Assembly: GCA_956465555.1 (NCBI GenBank)
Contig: OY101123.1
Location: 1,364,001-1,428,000 of the forward strand
Length of the DNA stretch: 64,000 nt
Direction of reading: 5' to 3'
Source of the DNA: Nitzschia sp. pyKryTriq1
Lineage: Eukaryota > Bacillariophyta > Bacillariophyceae > Bacillariales > Bacillariaceae
Shown: piece by piece, positions 27,027-37,783 of the stretch
How the letters are laid out: every line of letters starts with the position of its first letter
How positions within the stretch are numbered: the stretch's first letter is position 1
Made by a program: the position numbers and the translations under genes
The notes under the pieces: model-generated
Told to the model about the DNA's origin: nothing
Database searches by the model: none
What the model saw: the letters and a program-made list of their open reading frames with translations, nothing else

Positions 27027-29333
27027 TCAGTACCCGTAAGTGAGCTCGACGCCACGAATGTCCATTTCGCTGTTACTATTGTGAGCAGATCCGCTGCTCC
27101 CAACCGGTACCGCGACCTTGGACGTCGACCTTAGATATGGCATGTCTACCAGGTCAGGATCTCGCATGAGTCGCTCAGGTACAACAGCCGAGTCTTCGTC
27201 CAATTCGTCGCCTGATAGACTACCAGTGGAACTGTTGTCAGAGCGTCTTCGTCCCATGCGACTACTTGGGAGGGTACTCATTTCGACTTCTCTTCGGTGA
27301 CCTGGTGACGAGCCCATCGAATGGCCACTATTTCGATGCGATAGTTCGGGCAATCTAAGTTCTGGTGCGTGGGGTGTACCGTTGCTCTTCTCTCGGGTTA
27401 TCCTTCTGGCGATTGGTGATACGTTCGACAGTCGACCTCCCATGCTCAGGGGTATTCCATCTTCTCCGAAGTTGAATGGATTATCTTTGTTATCCAAGTC
27501 ATTGCCCTCGTAATCATACTTGCGTGGATTGAAAAACCATCTCTGACAACGGTAGAGAGAATGGAAGAATTCATACCCCATCTGCTGCAGAATGACCACT
27601 ACCAATAAGAAGACAGAACTGAGCATCACAGCAGCAAGGACAAAGTCGATAAATTCACCACCACCCCCATAATCCGACATGGTCACTGCCTTGGGCAAGG
27701 CTCGGTTGACTTTGGCGATTTCCAGATAGGGACTCGTCAAGTTTAACCTGTAATAATTGGAGCCATCGCGATAGAGAAAGGCGCTTACTGTCATCGTTCC
27801 ATTCTCGTCGAACGATGCAATGGCATACTGTGGATTTGTAAGACATGTCGTAACAATCGATGTCATGGTTGTCCCATCCCCACTGAGAATCCCATCCATA
27901 GCAGCTAGTGCTGCTGCATTGGAGGTTGCATCCGCAGCCGCCTTTGCGGCGTTTGCAGCGGCTTGCGCTGCATCGGCGGCTTTAGTTTCCCCTTCGGTAT
28001 GTGCCGCATTCTTGGCCTCGTCGGCGGCTTGTTGGGCATCAGCAGCCGCCTGCTGGACTTTCTCCACTCCGTCTTTTTCAGTCTGCGGGGTTTCCGTGAT
28101 AGGAGCGGGAATACTAGTAGGAGAGGGCGTGATGGTCGGGCTTGTCGTGCGATCTTTCGAAGATGGTTTTACATTGGGAAGATTGTTGTCATCGTCATCC
28201 ACAAGATCGTCGTCAGCTCCACCACCGTCATCTCCAAGGTTTCCTATATCGTCATTGTTTCCGACAAAGTCATCCGTATTGTCCTCCTCCAAGTGTCTAG
28301 CTTTAAAAACGCGTCTACCCGATCCACCAGTCTCGTTGCCTGTATCAGGTTCATCTGTGGTGGATAGAGTGGGTGCGTCCGTTTCTAAAGGCTTCGACGA
28401 AGTTCCATCTGTATCTGATTCGTCGTCCCCAGGTGGAAAATGAGTCGCAGAACCGTGGTTCCCTTCTTCCTCCATGGGCGCTGAAGATATTGTCGGTGAA
28501 TGGCTCGGCATGAGCGATGCTGTAGGGCTTGTGGTAGGCTGATATGCTGAATAGTCATTTGTGGCGATTGCCTCCATGCACTGATAGAGATTTCGATAAA
28601 ATGAAGCAGCTTCATTAGCAGTCGAAGGTTGCGGCACCACCTTTTCCCAACTGTTCACCCATAAGCGGGCTTCGTAAATTGGTGGTGGCAAAATAGGTTC
28701 AATCTCCACGCCCAGGTTGGCCAACTGTTGCCAGATATATTGAACGAAGTCGACACTTGACGAGGACCTGACTTCCCGTCCGTTGTCAACGGAAAATACA
28801 GCAAAGGGTTGATACCGCCGCCTTCGTTCCGCATATTCAACCGCTTGCACCAGCATCTTGTTCAAGACGGCACCTGTCATACTAGCCATGTAATAAGAAC
28901 TCAAATAGGTTGCTGATTCAATTTTGGTAGTGTAAAAGACTCGACCCACATTCTCCCATCCGATGAAAGAGGACGCATCCTCTGACAATTGAATATACGG
29001 CATCGCTTCGTGATGCAATTTGGGACCAAAACGCTGAGGACCGTACTCGAGTGTCAGCTCTATCGCCATCTTTTCTATATGTTGTTGCTGGTATGCAATG
29101 GCAGCCGCTCCCGAGGGTCGGTAGCGAATTCCTATGGCAGTCTTTTGAATGTGGATAGTTGAGTTGGCGATGCCGTGAAGGGGAGCCGATCGGACCAAGG
29201 CATAACACTCCAGTACATCACTAGCATCGAGATATCGCGTTAACGTCGGGATCACGTTCCGCGTCAAAACCTGCGGCAAGGCAGGAGGCACAACATGTTC
29301 CTCCATGTGACTTGATGCTGTCGTATCCACCAT
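27027..29333 (-). CDS. Unknown single-pass membrane protein with Ala-rich helical segment
   Basis: 768 residues from the ATG at 29333; the frame is open to 29381 but only with a TTG. Residues about 20-250 form a globular region (contains PTLTRYLDASDVLECYALVR and SDDA-type motifs not tied to a family). It is followed by a Ser/Thr/Pro-rich, then very acidic linker (SHSPTISS, DDDLVDDDDNN). An Ala-rich predicted coiled coil comes next (AADAQQAADEAKNAAH onward), then one hydrophobic span around VLAAVMLSSVFLLVVVILQQ. A basic cytosolic-type tail with several Ser-Arg clusters follows. No family recognised. The layout suggests a surface or endomembrane receptor-like protein, but this is only a guess from topology. 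Confidence 0.65.
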   Translation of the reverse strand: MVDTTASSHMEEHVVPPALPQVLTRNVIPTLTRYLDASDVLECYALVRSAPLHGIANSTIHIQKTAIGIRYRPSGAAAIAYQQQHIEKMAIELTLEYGPQRFGPKLHHEAMPYIQLSEDASSFIGWENVGRVFYTTKIESATYLSSYYMASMTGAVLNKMLVQAVEYAERRRRYQPFAVFSVDNGREVRSSSSVDFVQYIWQQLANLGVEIEPILPPPIYEARLWVNSWEKVVPQPSTANEAASFYRNLYQCMEAIATNDYSAYQPTTSPTASLMPSHSPTISSAPMEEEGNHGSATHFPPGDDESDTDGTSSKPLETDAPTLSTTDEPDTGNETGGSGRRVFKARHLEEDNTDDFVGNNDDIGNLGDDGGGADDDLVDDDDNNLPNVKPSSKDRTTSPTITPSPTSIPAPITETPQTEKDGVEKVQQAAADAQQAADEAKNAAHTEGETKAADAAQAAANAAKAAADATSNAAALAAMDGILSGDGTTMTSIVTTCLTNPQYAIASFDENGTMTVSAFLYRDGSNYYRLNLTSPYLEIAKVNRALPKAVTMSDYGGGGEFIDFVLAAVMLSSVFLLVVVILQQMGYEFFHSLYRCQRWFFNPRKYDYEGNDLDNKDNPFNFGEDGIPLSMGGRLSNVSPIARRITREKSNGTPHAPELRLPELSHRNSGHSMGSSPGHRREVEMSTLPSSRMGRRRSDNSSTGSLSGDELDEDSAVVPERLMRDPDLVDMPYLRSTSKVAVPVGSSGSAHNSNSEMDIRGVELTYGY

Positions 29334-30215
29334 CGTCGTGTCTTTTGGGAACTCCTTGGAGATGAGACGATCGGAGGACAAATAATAAGATCAACTACCG
29401 CAAATGCACAACGCGCACAATGAGGTCGTCTTCCGTTTATGTTATTAAAGGATCAAGACCAACGATTGTCCATTACAATGAATCAATAACCTTCCTGGCG
29501 AGAAGGAGTGCTTGTAACAGCTCTAGTAGTAATCAAGCAAGGAGCAATCAATGGTTGGTGTTCCTACTAGCAGCAGGTTAATGATTGGAAAACAAGGCAG
29601 AGGGCAGAGAGTGCTGACCTCTCTCCACGGTGGACAGCGGCAAAACAAAAACAATATTAAGATGAGAGATGCGGGACACCCAGGGGAGACGGGAGACCTC
29701 GAGTGTGAGTGCATGCGAAGAAGAGAGGGGCACGAAGGATCAGAGAGGGGCACGAAGTATCATCGGGGTTTAGGCTCGATAAAAGGGGGATCGGGAAAAG
29801 GTTTCAGTCAAGAGTCAGACACGAACGCTACTCTACTATACACAGTAGCTACGTACCGGTAGACGCACTCACCTGCTCCGCTTCCGGGCACCTCAGCTCT
29901 CTCTTAAAATGATAACTTGTATACTATTGGTAATAGTAACTCCAGCTCAATGAAGCCGATATTGCGTTACTCTAGGCTAGAGTAGCCAGACATTCAGTTC
30001 GTACTGGTATGGTACCGGTGTAGTGGGGTATTCTTACGTCCTCGTAGTTGGTTGGTGCTGTTCCTGTCGTCAAATTTTGAAATCTGGCAGAGAGCCTGCT
30101 ATTCGTAGAGGATGGACAGACAACTTCGAGTTTCAATATGGAGGAGCTTTCATTCTACTAATCACACATATAACGAGTTTCAATCACCAATTTTTAAAAA
30201 GGTGATGCTACAAAT
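29334..30215. other. Intergenic, 0.9 kb, no gene seen
   Basis: It holds a purine-rich stretch (AGAGGGGCACGAAG occurs twice near 29724-29757) and GTACCGGTAG/GTACCGGTG motifs near 29853 and 30012. It should contain the promoter of the minus-strand gene to the left. Confidence 0.5.
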
Positions 30216-31472
30216 CTATTGTTTACCCGCTGCGGCTCGTTCCTTTTCGAATTGAGACAAACTTTCGGCCAGTCTTTCAAAGGCCTTTTCTGCCGCTTCT
30301 CCCTCTTTCGAAAAGAAGACTTTCTGTGCCTTGACACTGTTCAAGGCATTACCCCGCAGTCGGACCGCTTGGGCCACAGCCGATTCTTCAGTTTGCAACA
30401 GTACCTTTCCGGCAAACTTTTCTCGCAAGACCAGAGCCTCGCCTTCTTTGATCGTGGGGCACGAATTGTCAGTTACTTTAAAATCCTTATCGAAATCAAA
30501 ACCAACCTTCTTGGCAGCTTCTCGTAGACGGGGGCGCAGAGATTCGGGTAGCTGGGCATCCCGTGTGTACACTACGGCTCCTCCGTAGCCATCCCAGGCA
30601 TCGTTAGAACCGCGGTAGTAAACGAAGGCAAACGGAGGGACACCGTCCTTGTTGTCATCGTACTCGAAATCGACAATGTACCAATCATCCTTGTAGTGTA
30701 GATACTCATTATCATGATTGATCAAATGGGCTGGGTTCTCCGGATCTTGGACAAACTGCTGCAAGGCATCTCTCGTGAAGAATTCGCCATCAGGTTCTTC
30801 GACGCGCCAATTCAGCTTGCCGTAGAAAGTACCTGGCGATGTCTCCGTAAAGAAGTGCACTTGGCAGGGAAAGATGTCAAACAATTCATTCTGTCCGGCG
30901 CTAATGTACCATCGGCCATTCCATAGTTTCGTGTCAAATTTGGGAACAAGTTGTGATTTTTGCGGTTCTGGATACGCTCCTGTATCTGGTTTTTGAGGCA
31001 CACAAGCCGCTTCGGAGACAACGCACTTGTTGAATTCACCTACTACTTCGTTCTCGAACAAATCGCCACATTTGATTTGACATTCAATTTCATCATCGCG
31101 GCCATTACACGTGTTGATACAAACGACGTTCGCGAGACACTTGGGGTTGGCAATGCATTTCGCAAGAGGAAGCTGGCACTTGGAAAACAAACACGACACG
31201 ATAGCCCCCGAATCCGTGGCCATGACAGGAAGTGGACTCGCCAATGTGGCCATAGAAATACCGATAGCTAACACCGATGCCTTGAAACCATTTCCAATCT
31301 GCTGCATAAAGTCATCTTGGTTTCGGGTTGATGGATCCTCTCGGGGGCTCGCATACGAAACGACAGAAGACGATTGGACAGACAACGAGAAAGCAGCTCG
31401 ATGATGGGAGGGTGCAAAGGCACGAGTTGTAGCTACTCCCGTAGCAAGAAAGAAGATCGTTGTTGCCCTCAT
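30216..31472 (-). CDS. VDE: Violaxanthin de-epoxidase
   Basis: 418 residues from the ATG at 31472. The frame is open to 31700, but 31472 begins a clean signal peptide (MRATTIFFLATGVATTRAFAP) ending in the A-F-A-P motif of diatom plastid proteins. A second hydrophobic segment (ASVLAIGISMATLASPLPVMA) should direct it to the thylakoid lumen. The mature protein starts with the Cys-rich VDE domain (SCLFSKCQLPLAKC to CVVSEAACVPQK), continues with the lipocalin fold (LWNGRWYISAGQNELFD, WYIVDFEYDD, AFVYYRGSNDAWDGYGG), and ends in a charged helix. VDE removes epoxide groups from violaxanthin (and diadinoxanthin in diatoms) under high light, using ascorbate at low lumen pH. It lies 4.4 kb from a ZEP gene on the opposite strand. 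Confidence 0.95.
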   Translation of the reverse strand: MRATTIFFLATGVATTRAFAPSHHRAAFSLSVQSSSVVSYASPREDPSTRNQDDFMQQIGNGFKASVLAIGISMATLASPLPVMATDSGAIVSCLFSKCQLPLAKCIANPKCLANVVCINTCNGRDDEIECQIKCGDLFENEVVGEFNKCVVSEAACVPQKPDTGAYPEPQKSQLVPKFDTKLWNGRWYISAGQNELFDIFPCQVHFFTETSPGTFYGKLNWRVEEPDGEFFTRDALQQFVQDPENPAHLINHDNEYLHYKDDWYIVDFEYDDNKDGVPPFAFVYYRGSNDAWDGYGGAVVYTRDAQLPESLRPRLREAAKKVGFDFDKDFKVTDNSCPTIKEGEALVLREKFAGKVLLQTEESAVAQAVRLRGNALNSVKAQKVFFSKEGEAAEKAFERLAESLSQFEKERAAAGKQ

Positions 31473-32517
31473 CGTCGACTTGGTGGGATGGAATGGGAGG
31501 AATGGTCTCGCTCCATTTTCACTCCAATATCCTGTCAGTATCTGACTGAGCTGCAATAAAAAACGAGTATTATTCCATACCTGTTTCGCCGATCCTTTAA
31601 TCCTCGTAGTAGACTGCCGTAGTAGACTGCCGTACAAACGATACGTGCGTTGACGCTCGGATGACATGTCGGCGAGTACGTCATAGCCGTAGAAACCCAT
31701 TCGTCGGCTTCTTCGGCTCCAAAAATGTACCGGATTGTACCGGTACCGGTACAGTGCACGTACAGGTACTGTACCACCACAGTACCGGTATCATCGGCAA
31801 CGTACAGTTGGCGTAGGAGTCGTCTGATTCAAGTTGGCAGACGACGGACACACACAGGCCTGCGAAAACGACGTGGACGAAAAAGCGGGCACACTGACAG
31901 AGATAGTAGTAGAAGCCGAGCGAAAGAGAAAAGAAGCTACCCCGTAGTAGAGAGAGAAGCCGAGCGAAACGCTCTACTGCATACTAGCTAGTAGTGTAGT
32001 AGACAGAGGGTAGCTACTCTCTAGTAGCTAGTAGCTACCTCTACTACCCGAATAGTCTGGTACAGTAGCACAGAGAAAAGAGAAGTACTACCCGTGCCGT
32101 CCGGTAACTGGGTACCTGGTACTGTACCTGTACTGGTACTTCTGTACCGATTAGTACTGCATACCCGGTAAGGTATCTGCAAACAGTAGTTGTTGGGCGA
32201 AGCGAAGCGAAGAAGAAAGCAGCTGTCCTCATCATTCCGCATCATCTTCTCCCTGGCATCAGAATGGTACGTATGCGGTGGTACCGGTACTATGGGACTT
32301 GGGACTTTCTATCTTTCTCATTATTTCTCGTTGCTCTAATCTCTCTAGAGAGTACACGTAGAGTAGTAGACTCTAGATGTAGCTCTACTAGGTACTTTTT
32401 AGGCTATCACTCAAATAATAATCAGGAACTATTTTTAGAGGATTTGAACAATTATTTGGTCGAGTTGTACCGCACTAGCTTTGTTTATTGCTCACTCCTC
32501 AAGAATACTGAATGCTT
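31473..32517. other. Intergenic, 1 kb, dense in TACCGGTA palindromes and TAG/CTA runs
   Basis: It contains TACCGGTACCGGTAC near 31738-31752, further GTACCGGTA near 31784 and 32280, and stretches of AGTAGTAGAG and CTCTAGTAGCTAG at 31900-32050. No gene is supported. It should include the VDE promoter. Confidence 0.6.
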
Positions 32518-33378
32518 CTAGCTCCAGCTACTCCAGGGAAATGGAAACAGCGTGCCGGGCTTTAGAACCATCATGGAATAGAGCAAAACAACAAAGAAGC
32601 AGGATACTGTATTGCTGATATGGCGATTTACAACCACGTCGGGAGTTTCCAATCCTTCTTCCCCTTCCTCATAAGATTCATACATTTCATTGACGGCGGT
32701 GAGAGCAGTGCCCTGTGTCGTCAAATCAGTGACGGCCCACCAAACCATGAAGGCGATAAGAGTCCAAAAAATGGCTCCAACATGAGGAGGTGCAATGTTC
32801 AGGCCACCATATCGAACGATGGACAATCCGGTTCCAGAAATCATCGAGACGGTCAACGCTGGAACGACAATCAAACTGTCCAGCAAAGGAACCTTGTCAA
32901 ACCAAAATTGTAGAACTGGTGCATTCTTGCTGTTGGCTACCAATCTTTCAATGCAAGTAGTGAGAATGATGCCCCCCCCGAAGAGCATTCCACCAATCAT
33001 GTGACTGAGGAAAAACCAGCGTTCTGGAACCTGCTTCATAAATAAGGGCCAGGGGCCGACGAAGTTGTTCGTCAAGATAAAGCCACTTAGGCCAACCAAC
33101 CAAATCCCTAATCCAATTAGCTCGACTGTTTTCGAATCTGCCACCCAGTCTTCTGCCTCCTTCACAACACCAGCAGTAGTGGTTTCATCTTCCGTGCTAG
33201 TAGCATACAATGGCTCAATCTGGAACGATCGTGTCGAAGGAGGCGCAACTCGAGTGTGGAGTTGAGTCACCGACGGGCGGAACGAAGAGTATCGCAACTG
33301 TTGAGTGCTGAGTTTCGGCTGCACCAATGCCGTCGCGACTGACAGGAAGGGAAGCAAGCAGAAGATTGGAGACCTCAT
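32518..33378 (-). CDS. Plastid-targeted multi-pass membrane protein, DUF2269-like
   Basis: 286 residues with an N-terminal signal peptide (MRSPIFCLLPFLSVATALVQ) and a Ser/Thr/Arg-rich transit-like stretch to about residue 70. Five hydrophobic spans follow: IGLGIWLVGLSGFIL, LSHMIGGMLFGGGIILT, SLIVVPALTVSMISG, FWTLIAFMVWWAV and SCFFVVLLYSMMVL. The core (FFLSHMIGGMLFGGG and SMISGTGLSIVRYGG) recalls bacterial DUF2269 integral membrane proteins, a weak match made by eye. Located between VDE and ZEP, it may share photoprotective regulation, but nothing in the sequence proves it. Function unknown. Confidence 0.7.
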   Translation of the reverse strand: MRSPIFCLLPFLSVATALVQPKLSTQQLRYSSFRPSVTQLHTRVAPPSTRSFQIEPLYATSTEDETTTAGVVKEAEDWVADSKTVELIGLGIWLVGLSGFILTNNFVGPWPLFMKQVPERWFFLSHMIGGMLFGGGIILTTCIERLVANSKNAPVLQFWFDKVPLLDSLIVVPALTVSMISGTGLSIVRYGGLNIAPPHVGAIFWTLIAFMVWWAVTDLTTQGTALTAVNEMYESYEEGEEGLETPDVVVNRHISNTVSCFFVVLLYSMMVLKPGTLFPFPWSSWS

Positions 33379-33903
33379 TGTGGACGACCTTGTGTAATAA
33401 CAATGACGAGGGCGACTCCTGAGCGGCTATCGCCTGAATTAAAGGTGTTATGATGTTGGGAGTATTTAGGATCTTTGTTCCTTCCGCTGTTGTTCCTCAG
33501 CTCCTCTATCATCGTCTATTTACAGTAACGTACCGGCATGTATTTTGACGGTCTTTCATCAGCGAAGTCTCCCTTGTTATTGGCCGGCCGACTGGGCGCC
33601 TTTCTGGTTTTTTGCGGTGACGTGTGTGAACAATTTCTCCGGAACACAAGGCGCGTCACTTCGCCACGCAAATCTGGCGCGAAAGCATGACGCATGACGG
33701 ACTGTGATGAAGAAAACTTCTCATGTCGTTATTATTTATTGGTGCGATCGCGGCGGTATTATTCAAACAATAAAATACACGCACGGGTTTATAAGAAAAG
33801 CCAAACCCTCCGATACGAATCGGGCTGATATCGGTTATCGGTTTGTTTGTGTTGTTACCATCCTCATCCATCTTTTATTTTGACCAAACAAGAAGGAACT
33901 AAG
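33379..33903. other. Divergent promoter region
   Basis: 525 bp between the starts of two oppositely transcribed plastid-signal genes. A TATA-like AATAAAATAC element lies near 33769. No gene seen. Confidence 0.5.
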
Positions 33904-35247
33904 ATGAAATTTTCGTGTGTTGCCGCATTGGCCGTTGTTGCCCATCCGGCCGCTGGTTTTGCTCCTACTGCAAACCAAAGACAATCAGCTTCCACGAATG
34001 TAGCGTTTGTGAAGCCATCCGGTCCCAGCACATATGGCAGAGGTGTCATGACAATGGAACTTCAGGCTTTCTTGGGAGCTGGTATCGGATCCCTGGGGTT
34101 GACTCTTTCTGGGGCTACGTCTACAGTCATTGTTTCTAGTCCTTCCATTACAATGTCAGACGCTTCTTCAACTCGAGCTCCTTCCGCTGTCAGCGACGTT
34201 GAATCTTTGATCAAGAAAGAATTATTACTCGAGAAAGAGGTCAAAGCTGACGAGAAGGAAGCCAAGGTAGACGCCAAGGTACGTTTTGGAATTCGCGTTG
34301 TTTCTTTTTGCGAATAAAAAATCCTTTCTGACATGATTTCCTGTTTCAACAGAAAGCCAAGATAGAAAAGTCCAGAGAAGCATTTTTCGAATACGAAGCG
34401 AAGAGGGCAGCCGAAGATGAAGCGAGGGTACGTCAAGTTGTTTGTATTATTTTGTTGCAGTTGAGAGGCAGTGTGCTAATTGTGCTTTGCTACCATCCTT
34501 TTGTAGATCGAAGCCGCCGAGCAGAACGCTCTTGCAGAAGCAAAGAAGGACGAAGAAGAAGTGCAGAAACTGAAGGCCGCCGAGGAAAAGGCCGAGAGAG
34601 AAGCTTCTCAGGCAACCACGAAGGAAGAAAAGAAAAAGAAACTAGCCGAGGCTAGAGTAAGTCAATCACATTTGCTTGGTTTCTTTGTGTTGGCTCGATG
34701 GATTTCTAATGCATTGGTCGTCCACAGGAACTCGCCGCAAAGGAGAAAGAAGCGGAAAGGAAAGAAAGAAGGGCAGAAAGGGCTGAGAGAATATTCCTCG
34801 CTGAAGAAGCACAAGAAAAGAAAATCCTTGAGGCCAAGGCTGCTGCTGCGCGCGCTGTAAGTTGGTCATGATGTACTTTGATTGGATAAGTCATGTTCTT
34901 ATATCTAACCGTCAAACCATCTCGTTTCTACAGGAGGAACAAAAGTATGAGGCCATCGAAAAAGAAGCTGAGAGGGCCGCTGCAAAGGCGAAGGAAGAAG
35001 AGGCTGAGCTCAAGGTATGTCTACAATATGCAATACGAATGCAGAGGGGCATGCAATCTCTCATCCCACTCACATCTATTTTGTTTAAATCCAGGCTGTT
35101 AAGGAAGCCGAAGCCAAGGCTATCAAAGAAGCCAAAGCCAACCGCAAGGTATGTATTCGTATCAACGCTGTCCCACATGTTACTACAATTCATTCATTTG
35201 CTCACGCTGGGCTATCGCTTCCTCTCTTTTCGTAAAATAAGAAATAG
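33904..35247 (+). CDS. Seven-exon Lys/Glu/Ala-rich coiled-coil protein with signal peptide
   Basis: Exons are 33904-34278, 34353-34427, 34507-34656, 34728-34856, 34934-35014, 35095-35148 and 35242-35247. The six introns of 71-93 bp all have GT-AG ends and all are phase 0. The protein has about 289 residues. It begins MKFSCVAALAVVAHPAAGFAP, a signal peptide with an A-G-F-A-P plastid motif. From residue 105 onward it is an almost pure charged helix (LIKKELLLEKEVKADEKEAK and similar), read as a long coiled coil. Exons 2-6 encode 25, 50, 43, 27 and 18 whole codons, so any of them could be skipped without a frame change. Function unknown. The final exon (one Lys codon, then TAG) is the least certain. 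Confidence 0.8.
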
Positions 35248-35885
35248 AAATAGAACTACTGTATCCAAACAGCGTTATGCTATGTTGTTGTCATCTCTGT
35301 GAATTCTCGCGCCAGTACCGTGAAGTGCATTGACACGCTCACATTGTATGCACGATCCTCTGTCTCTAAAGTAGAGGAATACGAGTATTCCACTTGATGA
35401 ATAATATGCCCCTCTTAAAATATTTAACCCGCATCGCGAAATAGTTGGAATTGACAGCACAGTACGAGTACCAGTACTACTATGAGTATACTCTACCGGG
35501 GTACGGTAGAGTACTCGTAGTAGCGTGTGCCAGTACGAGTACAGTACTGTACGTACAGTGCAAGTATTGGTGCGTATGCACGTCTGGGATAATAGGCCAC
35601 AATACTAACATTATTCCAAGTACAAAAAACAGATTTGGATTTTATTGATGACACCTCGCTCGCGGAAAACGGCGTCAACTTATTATCCACGCAATCAATC
35701 GTACAAAGAAAAAACAGCTGCCTTCTCATTATTACCCCACCACCCATCTCTCCCTCCTTTCGTTGGAATCGATGGCCAACAGGAGATTGAAAAGCAATAC
35801 CGGAGGCTGAAACTCCTCTGGTACCATTCGAAATACATTTGGTCGGTACTGTGGTATCCGAAATCTCATACTATTGAAAAATACG
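35248..35885. other. Intergenic upstream of ZEP
   Basis: About 640 bp with GTAC-rich stretches (GTACGAGTACAGTACTGTAC type near 35531-35560). No supported gene; an ORF at 35645-36151 overlaps the ZEP start in another frame and is judged a shadow. Confidence 0.5.
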
Positions 35886-37783
35886 ATGATTTTGCTTTTG
35901 AGTGCAGTATTTTCGGCGTTCGCGTTAGCAAGTGCTTTTGTGCCACAAGTAAAGTAAGGAAATGGTGGAATGCGATAAGTGCCCGTTCGAGATGTGACCC
36001 TGACAGCCGGCGTTGCCATTCTTCGTTTTGTTGCACAGCGACTTCAACACTCGGGGCAATCATCCTCTCAATGTCGCCACTATACCTCCGCCCGACGTCC
36101 CCACGTCGTCGAACAACTATTCCGCTGAGATTTCTGCAGAAAATCCTTTGAAAGTTCTAATCAGTGGTGCAGGTGTCGGTGGCTTGGCCCTCGCTAAAGT
36201 TTTGTCGAAAAATCCGAACATGGACGTGACAGTATTGGAGCGCACAGATGAATTCAAGCGCTTTGGGGGTCCGATCCAGCTGGCAAGCAACGCCTTGCAG
36301 ATCATCAAGGAAATGGACGCGGACGTTTTCGATCAGATTATGGAGAAATTCACATACACTGGTGACAAAGAAAATGGAATTAAGGACGGTATTCGTAATG
36401 AGTGGTATGCAAAATTCGATTTGAAAAGCCCGGCAGAAGCCCGCAACATGCCCTACACAGGAGTTATCGAGAGGCCTGACCTCCAAGAAATTTACCTGAA
36501 CAGTCTTCCCACGGGCATCGTTCAAAATGGAGATGGAGTCAAATCATACACAAAGGACCCCCATAATGGTACTATCACTGTCCAATTAGACTCTGGCAAG
36601 AAGATTGCAGGTGACGTTTTGATTGGAGCCGATGGTACGTTTCCTAGTTCGTCGTTCGGAGGATGTCTCGTACAACGTATCCTGGTCTGATCGTTGTTCC
36701 TTAGGTATCTGGTCTGCCGTCCGAGCCAATATGCGGGGTGAGCCAGTCCGTGGTGATGGATCAGGGGCAACTTACTCGGGCTACACCGTCTTTGCTGGAG
36801 AATTGAACTACGACTCACCTGACAACGGTCAAGTTGGATATAAGGTTTACATTGGCCCCAACCAATACTTTGTGATCACCGATATTGGTAAGGGAAGATA
36901 CCAATGGTATGCCTTCTTGGCCCGTCCTCCTGGTTCCGTTAGTGAGGAGAAGCCGGAAGGAGCTTCGAAGTATTTGCAAAATCTTTTCGAGGGTTGGTCG
37001 GAAGAGGTCCATGCGATCCTTAAGGTAACCCAGGAGCACGAAATCGAACAACGTGATCTCTATGACCGCCCTCCTAGCGTCCAGAAATCTTGGACAGATG
37101 AACATGTCGCTCTTCTTGGTGATGGTATTCATGCTATGATGCCGGTGAGTGTTTGACGACCGACCATGGTGGGTCTTGCATCGTATGGAATGCCAACGAC
37201 TCTCACGCTTCTTTCGTACTTTTGCGAACCTGCTTTGTGAATCAAGAATCTTGGACAAGGTGGATGCCAAGCGATTGAAGACGCCTTTGTGATTGCGCAA
37301 GAGCTAGGCAAGGTCAAGACGCGAAAGGAAATCACCCGAACATTGAAGTCCTACCAAAGCCGTCGTCTCGTTCGATCTGCAGCGGTCCAGGGGTTGTCCC
37401 GTTTTGCTTCCGACATTATCATTCGAGGTTTCGATACACCGGCGAAGATAGTTTGGGACGAAGGAAAAGGGTTACCAAGGATCGAAAATTGCAACTACGC
37501 CGGTGTAGTCACACGAATGTTGCAACCGATTCTTCCAATTTTCTTCATGATGCAATTCAACTTTTTGTATGACGGATACAAGAATGAAGTATCTATTGAT
37601 CTCAAGAACGCATTGGCTATTGCTGCAATTGGAGGTCTGATCTTGTTTTTCTTGTCGGCTGGTGTAGTCGGCGAGGCTAGTATTGCAGCATCAATAGGCT
37701 TGAAGGCTTTCGTTGGTACGGAGGGAATTCTTGACTTTGAAGCTATCTCCACCGCGATTCGAGAAATGTCGCCCTTCTACTAG
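35886..37783 (+). CDS. ZEP: Zeaxanthin epoxidase (four exons)
   Basis: Exons are 35886-35953, 36039-36634, 36705-37144 and 37247-37783, giving 546 residues. Exon 1 encodes only the signal MILLLSAVFSAFALASAFVP, with the diagnostic ASAFVP cleavage motif for diatom plastids. Intron 1 (85 bp, GTAAGG...CACAG, phase 2) is the better of two possible joins. The FAD monooxygenase fold shows LISGAGVGGLALAKVL near residue 60, VLERTDEFKRFGGPIQLASN, IGADGIWSAVRANM across intron 2, and GDGIHAMMPNLGQGG across intron 3. The C-terminus has one hydrophobic span (AIAAIGGLILFFLSAG). ZEP adds epoxides to zeaxanthin (diatoxanthin to diadinoxanthin in diatoms), reversing VDE. No FHA domain was seen, unlike plant ZEP. 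Confidence 0.93.

Noticed and set aside
35949-36006. Alternative first ZEP intron of 58 bp (GTAAAG...GACAG)
   Set aside because: It keeps frame, but the 85-bp intron 35954-36038 has a stronger GTAAGG donor and a pyrimidine-rich acceptor. Transcript data would decide.
35645-36151. Plus-strand ORF overlapping the ZEP start
   Set aside because: It is in a different frame from ZEP, has no domain, and the signal peptide with ASAFVP motif at 35886 gives a better gene start.
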